From: Acetobacteraceae bacterium
GTDB lineage: Bacteria > Pseudomonadota > Alphaproteobacteria > Acetobacterales > Acetobacteraceae
Assembly (NCBI GenBank): GCA_947475475.1
Contig: CANJOG010000053.1
Coordinates: forward strand, 1-8,823
Direction: 5' to 3'
DNA: 8,823 nt
In this document: positions 5,849 to 8,823 of the stretch, one piece after another
Layout of the letters: the number at the start of each line of letters is the position of its first letter
Position numbering within the stretch: the stretch's first letter is position 1
The notes under the pieces: generated by a model
Told to the model about the DNA's origin: nothing
Databases searched by the model: none
What the model saw: the letters and a program-made list of their open reading frames with translations, nothing else
Translations under genes and position numbers: made by a program

Positions 5849-5882
5849 CGCTGGCGTGAGAATGCGGGAGGGCAAATCGGCA

Positions 5883-6329
5883 ATGACTTCGAGGAATCTC
5901 TTGGCGGCGGGAAGGTGCCTGCGGTTTGCTGCGGTCGCGGTCCTGTCGCTCCTGGCAGCGTGCCAAACGGATAGTCGCCAGCAAGTGTTGGCCACGACAC
6001 ATAGCCAGGCGGCTCAGCGCGCGATCTCAACGCGCGCCTTTGACACAGACGACCGGCGCGCTGTCTTTCAGGGCATTCTGGCGGCGCTACAGGATCTTGG
6101 GTTCGTGGTGGACAGGGCCGATCCGATTTTGGGCACGGTCTCCGCAACGCGCTTCGGTAACGGTCTGGTGCGGTTTACGGTGACATTGCGCCCTGGTCAG
6201 GGCAAACAGACCATTGTGCGGGCCTCGGGACAGCTTAATCAGAACGAATTGTCTGATCCAGCGCCCTTCCAGCGCTTCTTCGAGGCGCTCTCCCAGGCGC
6301 TGTTTCTGCAGGCGAATGCCATCGATTGA
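5883..6329 (+). CDS. Lipoprotein paralog 4, last gene of the lipoprotein operon
   Basis: This is a 148-residue predicted lipoprotein from ATG 5883, with 'LRFAAVAVLSLLAAC' as hydrophobic core and lipobox L-A-A-C (Cys27, Gln28). The family domain follows: 'AFDTDDRRAVFQGILAALQD' (52-71), 'LGFVVDRADPILG' (72-84), 'TVSATRFGNGLVRFTVTLRP' (85-104), 'TIVRASGQLN' (110-119) and 'SDPAPFQRFFEALSQALFLQ' (124-143). The frame is open back to ATG 5838, which would overlap gene 4 by 11 nt and add 15 polar residues before the signal. ATG 5883 is preferred because it gives a normal lipoprotein signal length and has GGGAGGG 10 nt upstream; ATG 5862 is a third option. It is the closest relative of gene 4 in this cluster, so the pair probably arose by a recent tandem duplication followed by divergence. 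No intrinsic terminator with a U-run was found directly after it. Confidence 0.85.
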   Translation: MTSRNLLAAGRCLRFAAVAVLSLLAACQTDSRQQVLATTHSQAAQRAISTRAFDTDDRRAVFQGILAALQDLGFVVDRADPILGTVSATRFGNGLVRFTVTLRPGQGKQTIVRASGQLNQNELSDPAPFQRFFEALSQALFLQANAID

Positions 6330-6425
6330 GACTGCTGTTTTCCCAACCGTTGCCCTCAGCGCGCGGAGCAGGGTTCTTATGAATACAACTTCGTTCGCCG
6401 ATGCAATTATCTGCTAACAAATAAT

Positions 6426-6560
6426 ATGCCGGTCAATTCCGGCACGCCCTATGGCGTCAGCGCGGTGAGCCGCTAGGGCAAGGCGGCCGATGTGGATTTC
6501 CCCGTCGCCCGCTTCCAGGGCAAGCGCATCACCCAGGTGGCGCCGAAATTGCGCGGATAA
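6426..6560 (+). pseudogene. Possible remnant of a protein gene interrupted by an amber stop
   Basis: Read from ATG 6426 the frame gives 'MPVNSGTPYGVSAVSR', a TAG at 6474-6476, then 'GKAADVDFPVARFQGKRITQ' and a few more residues to TAA at 6558-6560. Codon choice after the TAG (gat gtg gat ttc ccc gtc gcc cgc ttc cag ggc aag cgc atc acc cag) is typical of real genes in this GC-rich DNA. There is no ribosome binding site. I do not recognise the family. It could be the decayed 3' end of a gene, a small gene with amber readthrough, or chance. Confidence 0.35.
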
Positions 6561-6606
6561 ACTAGGCGACAAAATAGCGTGGCTGAACCATCTGGCGTTC
6601 GACTGC

Positions 6607-6638
6607 CATCAGGCGGCCCAACGAGGGGCCGCCTGATG
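6607..6638. terminator. Perfect 13-bp hairpin between convergent genes
   Basis: CATCAGGCGGCCC (6607-6619) and its exact reverse complement (6626-6638) surround a 6-nt loop. The hairpin sits about 25-55 nt past the stop codon of the aldehyde dehydrogenase (minus strand). It has no T-run on either side, so it may act as a 3' stabiliser or a Rho-assisted bidirectional terminator rather than a classic intrinsic one. Confidence 0.55.
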
Positions 6639-6661
6639 CACAACGCACGGGGAGAAGCGTC

Positions 6662-8089
6662 TCAGGCGGTGAAGTTGATCGCTGCCTTCACTTCGAGGAA
6701 TTCGGCAAAGGCGAAATCGCCCCATTCGCGCCCATTGCCGCTCTGCTTATAGCCGCCGAACGGCGCCATCATGTCGCCGCCGGCGCCGCCATTGACGATC
6801 ACCTGGCCGGCGCGCAGCCGTTCCATGACCGAGCGGATGGTGGTGTGGTCGCTGCCCTGCACATAGGCGGCGAGGCCATAGACCGTGTCATTGCCGATCT
6901 CGACGGCCTGATCGACATCCTTGTAGCCGAGGATGGAGAGCACCGGGCCGAAGATTTCCTCGCGCGCGATCGTCATGTCGTTGGTGACATGGGAGAACAC
7001 GGTCGGGCGGACGAACCAGCCGCGATTGAGGCCTTCGGGGCGTCCCTGGCCGCCGGTGACCAGCGTGGCGCCTTCCGCGAGCCCGGCGCCGATCAAGGAC
7101 TGGATGCGGTTCCATTGGCGCTCGGAAATCACCGGGCCCATATCGGCGTCGCCGGCGGGATCGCCGACCACCACTTTCTCTGCGACGGCGCGCGCGATCG
7201 CCGCGGCTTCGTCCATCCGCTCGATGGGGACCAGCATGCGGCTGGGCGCGTTGCAGCTCTGGCCGGTATTGCTGAACATCTGGCGGGTGCCGGCGGTCAC
7301 GGCCTTTGCGAAATCCGCATCCGGCAGAATGATGTTCGGCGATTTGCCGCCGAGTTCCTGGGCGACGCGCTTGACCGTATAGGCGGCATTGCGCGCCACC
7401 TCGATGCCGGCGCGGGTCGAGCCGGTGAAGCTCATCATATCCACATCCGGATGCAGGCTCAGCGCCGCGCCAACGCCCGCGCCATCACCGTTCACCAGGT
7501 TGAACACGCCGGCGGGAACGCCCGCTGTGTGCATCACTTCGGCCCAGATGATGGCGGAGAGCGGCGACATTTCGGACGGCTTGAGCACCATGGTGCAACC
7601 GGTGGCGAGAGCCGGCGCGATCTTGCAGGCGAGCTGGTTGAGCGGCCAGTTCCACGGCGTGATGAAGCCGCAGACGCCGATCGGCTCGTGGCGGATCAGC
7701 GTCTTGCCCCGCTGGGTTTCGAATTCGTAGCTCTCCAGCACTTTGCGGGCGGTTTGCAGATGCAGCAGGCCGAGGGCTGTCTGCGCCGTCTCGGCGAGCT
7801 TCTTCGGTGCGCCCATCTCCAGGCGCACGGCCTCGGCGATATCGGCGGCGCGCGCCTTGTAGGCCTCGATGATGGACGAGAAGAGATCCAGCCGATCAGC
7901 GCGGGTGGTGCGGCTGTAGCTGGCAAAGGCGCGGCGGGCGGCGGCGACGGCGCGGTTCACATCTTCCTCACCGCCCATCGCGATGCGGCCGGCGGGGGCT
8001 TCGGTGGCCGGGTTGATCACATCCAGCGTGCGCAGCTCAACCGGGTTCACCCAGGCACCGTCGATGTAGAACTGCAGATGCTCGCGCAT
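6662..8089 (-). CDS. NAD(P)-dependent aldehyde dehydrogenase family protein
   Basis: This 475-residue protein is full length for the ALDH superfamily, which oxidises aldehydes to carboxylic acids with NAD(P)+. The coenzyme and active-site landmarks are all visible: Asn147 in 'FITPWNWPLNQL', Lys170 in 'LKPSE', 'FTGSTRAG' (221-228) of the Rossmann fold, the general base Glu245 in 'QELGGKSPNI', the nucleophile Cys279 in 'NTGQSCNAPSRM', 'EEIFGPV' (377-383) and the C-terminal 'PFGGYKQSGNGREWG' (443-457). The order is coenzyme domain, catalytic domain, then the oligomerisation tail. It is soluble and cytoplasmic. 'QSCNAPSRM' and 'NGGAGGDMMAPFGG' recall ALDHs annotated as acting on hydrophobic or aromatic aldehydes, but the substrate cannot be fixed from sequence. 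The ATG has a strong GGAGGAG site six to seven bases upstream. The gene is divergent from a short-chain dehydrogenase, so an alcohol-to-aldehyde-to-acid route is conceivable. The family is certain. Confidence 0.97.
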   Translation of the reverse strand: MREHLQFYIDGAWVNPVELRTLDVINPATEAPAGRIAMGGEEDVNRAVAAARRAFASYSRTTRADRLDLFSSIIEAYKARAADIAEAVRLEMGAPKKLAETAQTALGLLHLQTARKVLESYEFETQRGKTLIRHEPIGVCGFITPWNWPLNQLACKIAPALATGCTMVLKPSEMSPLSAIIWAEVMHTAGVPAGVFNLVNGDGAGVGAALSLHPDVDMMSFTGSTRAGIEVARNAAYTVKRVAQELGGKSPNIILPDADFAKAVTAGTRQMFSNTGQSCNAPSRMLVPIERMDEAAAIARAVAEKVVVGDPAGDADMGPVISERQWNRIQSLIGAGLAEGATLVTGGQGRPEGLNRGWFVRPTVFSHVTNDMTIAREEIFGPVLSILGYKDVDQAVEIGNDTVYGLAAYVQGSDHTTIRSVMERLRAGQVIVNGGAGGDMMAPFGGYKQSGNGREWGDFAFAEFLEVKAAINFTA

Positions 8090-8189
8090 GGTGGTCTCCT
8101 CCGGGCCGGGCGTGCCGGCGAATGATGGTCTCCATGTAGCAATCGGGCCGCCTCGGGAACAGTGGCGACGAGGTGGGACAAGGACGGGG

Positions 8190-8207
8190 GAGGGGGTTCC
8201 GCCCCTC
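8190..8207. other. GC-rich hairpin in the ALDH/SDR divergent region
   Basis: GAGGGG and CCCCTC pair as a 6-bp stem with loop GTTCCG in the 176-bp gap between the divergent dehydrogenase genes, about 60 nt before the SDR start. No clear -35/-10 pair was found in this gap for either direction. The hairpin may be an operator or leader structure, or chance in G-rich DNA. Confidence 0.3.
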
Positions 8208-8265
8208 GGCCGGCGCGGCTAAGAGAGACGTAACGCCAAGCAGACAGAAAAGAGGAGGATCGGCC

Positions 8266-8823
8266 ATGGCCGGACGTATGCAGGATAAGGTTGCCGTCAT
8301 CACCGGAGCCGCGAGCGGCATTGGCGCCGAGGCCTCGCGCCTGTTCATCTCCGAAGGTGCCTCCGTCGTGCTCGCCGATCTGCAATTCGAGCGCGCCGAT
8401 GCGCTGGCCAAGCAGCTTGGCCCCAAGGCGCGCGCCATTGCCTGCGATGTGACCAAGGAGGCCCAGGTCGAGGCCGCTGTGCAGCTCGCCGTCTCCGCTT
8501 TTGGCCGACTCGACGCCATGATCAACAATGCCGGCATTGTCGGCGCGGTTGGTTCGGTGCGTGATATTACCGAGGAGGACTGGAACAAGTCGCTCGCCAT
8601 CCTGCTGACCGGCGTGTTCTTCGGCATGAAGCATGCCGCCCGCGTGATGGTGCCGCAGAGGAGCGGCGCGATCGTCTCGGTGGCGAGTGTTGCCGGCATG
8701 GGTGGCGGTCTTGGTGGCCATGCCTATAGCGCCGGCAAGTCGGCGGTGATCGGCGTGACGCGCTCGGCGGCGGCTGAACTCGCGTCCAGCAATATCCGCG
8801 TCAATGCGGTCTGTCCCGGCTCG
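8266..8823 (+). CDS. Short-chain dehydrogenase/reductase (SDR), 3' end cut by window edge
   Basis: The 186 codons present encode a classical SDR, an NAD(P)(H)-dependent enzyme that usually interconverts alcohols and ketones; about 65-80 residues should remain beyond the window. Visible are the cofactor motif 'TGAASGIG' (13-20), Asp38 at the end of strand 2 ('VVLADL'), which favours NAD(H) over NADP(H), 'CDVTKE' (60-65), 'NNAG' (87-90), Ser141 in 'SVASVAG', and 'YSAGK' with Tyr154 and Lys158, followed by 'IRVNAVCPGS' (177-186). The helix-4 Asn of the Asn-Ser-Tyr-Lys tetrad is Leu113 here ('AILLTGVF' in place of the usual 'VNLTGVF'). The start is well supported by AGAGGAGGA six bases before the ATG. 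It is divergent from the aldehyde dehydrogenase. The substrate is unknown. Confidence 0.95.
   Translation, partial: MAGRMQDKVAVITGAASGIGAEASRLFISEGASVVLADLQFERADALAKQLGPKARAIACDVTKEAQVEAAVQLAVSAFGRLDAMINNAGIVGAVGSVRDITEEDWNKSLAILLTGVFFGMKHAARVMVPQRSGAIVSVASVAGMGGGLGGHAYSAGKSAVIGVTRSAAAELASSNIRVNAVCPGS

Larger units (their letters stand above)
6330..6661. other. Gene-free stretch between the lipoprotein operon and the aldehyde dehydrogenase
   Basis: These 332 bases lie between two convergent genes. The first ~100 bases are AT-richer than the surroundings (6380-6430) and show nothing recognisable. Two small inverted repeats occur at 6427-6444 (TGCCGG / CCGGCA, 6-nt loop) and at about 6446-6479 (GCCCTA / TAGGGC). 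A short frame that reads like the end of a protein gene spans 6426-6560. A perfect 13-bp hairpin lies at 6607-6638. Confidence 0.6.

Noticed and set aside
5838..5882. Earlier start (ATG 5838) for the last lipoprotein
   Set aside because: It would put 15 polar and charged residues ahead of a signal peptide that is already complete from ATG 5883, which has GGGAGGG upstream.
6427..6480. Two small inverted repeats as a possible small RNA or CRISPR-like element
   Set aside because: The stems are only 6 bp, there is no repeat periodicity, and no promoter or terminator frames them.
6845..8125. Long plus-strand open frame (426 codons) opposite the aldehyde dehydrogenase
   Set aside because: It is an antisense shadow produced by GC-rich third positions; the minus strand encodes a complete ALDH with all active-site residues.
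8047..8721. Two minus-strand open frames over the SDR start and the intergenic gap
   Set aside because: The plus strand has a classical SDR with a strong ribosome binding site; these frames are His/Ala/Gly-rich shadows.

Overview
The window is GC-rich with compact, alternating-strand gene layout. The mix of gene families (crotonase, ALDH, SDR, SOUL, a second-type ClpP and an anti-sigma-type membrane domain) fits an alphaproteobacterium with a broad acyl-CoA and alcohol/aldehyde metabolism. The genus cannot be read from the sequence. No tRNA, rRNA, CRISPR array, insertion sequence or integrase is visible.

Layout. (1) Left edge to about 1.4 kb, minus strand: the 5' part of a SOUL/HBP heme-binding-type gene (cut by the window edge), preceded in the same direction by a crotonase-family (enoyl-CoA hydratase/isomerase-like) gene. 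(2) 1.5-1.9 kb, plus strand: a small NTF2/SnoaL-like protein divergent from the crotonase. (3) 1.95-2.5 kb, minus strand: a membrane protein that looks like the periplasmic half of an anti-sigma factor without its zinc-binding sigma-binding domain. (4) 2.8-3.5 kb, minus strand: a ClpP-type serine protease with an acidic, proline-rich N-terminal extension, followed by a clear intrinsic terminator. (5) 3.7-6.3 kb, plus strand: an operon-like run of five predicted lipoproteins behind a near-consensus sigma-70 promoter. (6) 6.3-6.66 kb: a gene-free stretch holding a possible decayed gene remnant and a perfect 13-bp hairpin. (7) 6.66 kb to the right edge: an aldehyde dehydrogenase (minus) divergent from a short-chain dehydrogenase (plus, cut by the edge).

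The most interesting part is the five-lipoprotein cluster. Genes 1, 2, 4 and 5 are diverged paralogs. Each has a lipobox, then a helix with a conserved 'LQDLGF'-like turn followed by a beta strand ending in 'G-x-(L/V)-x-(G/A)-(S/T)-(K/R)', and a C-terminal 'DP-x-x-(Y/F)-Q-x-FFE' motif. Gene 3 between them is a SmpA/OmlA (BamE-like) lipoprotein. None of the five has Asp after the lipid-bearing Cys, so outer-membrane sorting is predicted by the E. coli Lol rule. The tight spacing (3-nt gap, 51-nt gap, TGATG overlap, short gap or overlap) suggests co-expression and perhaps one envelope complex. The helix-grip look of the paralog core together with a BamE-like partner suggests, as inference only, an accessory envelope or outer-membrane assembly module.

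The metabolic genes at both ends (crotonase, NTF2-like; ALDH, SDR) are typical of catabolic islands, but they show no direct link to the lipoprotein operon.
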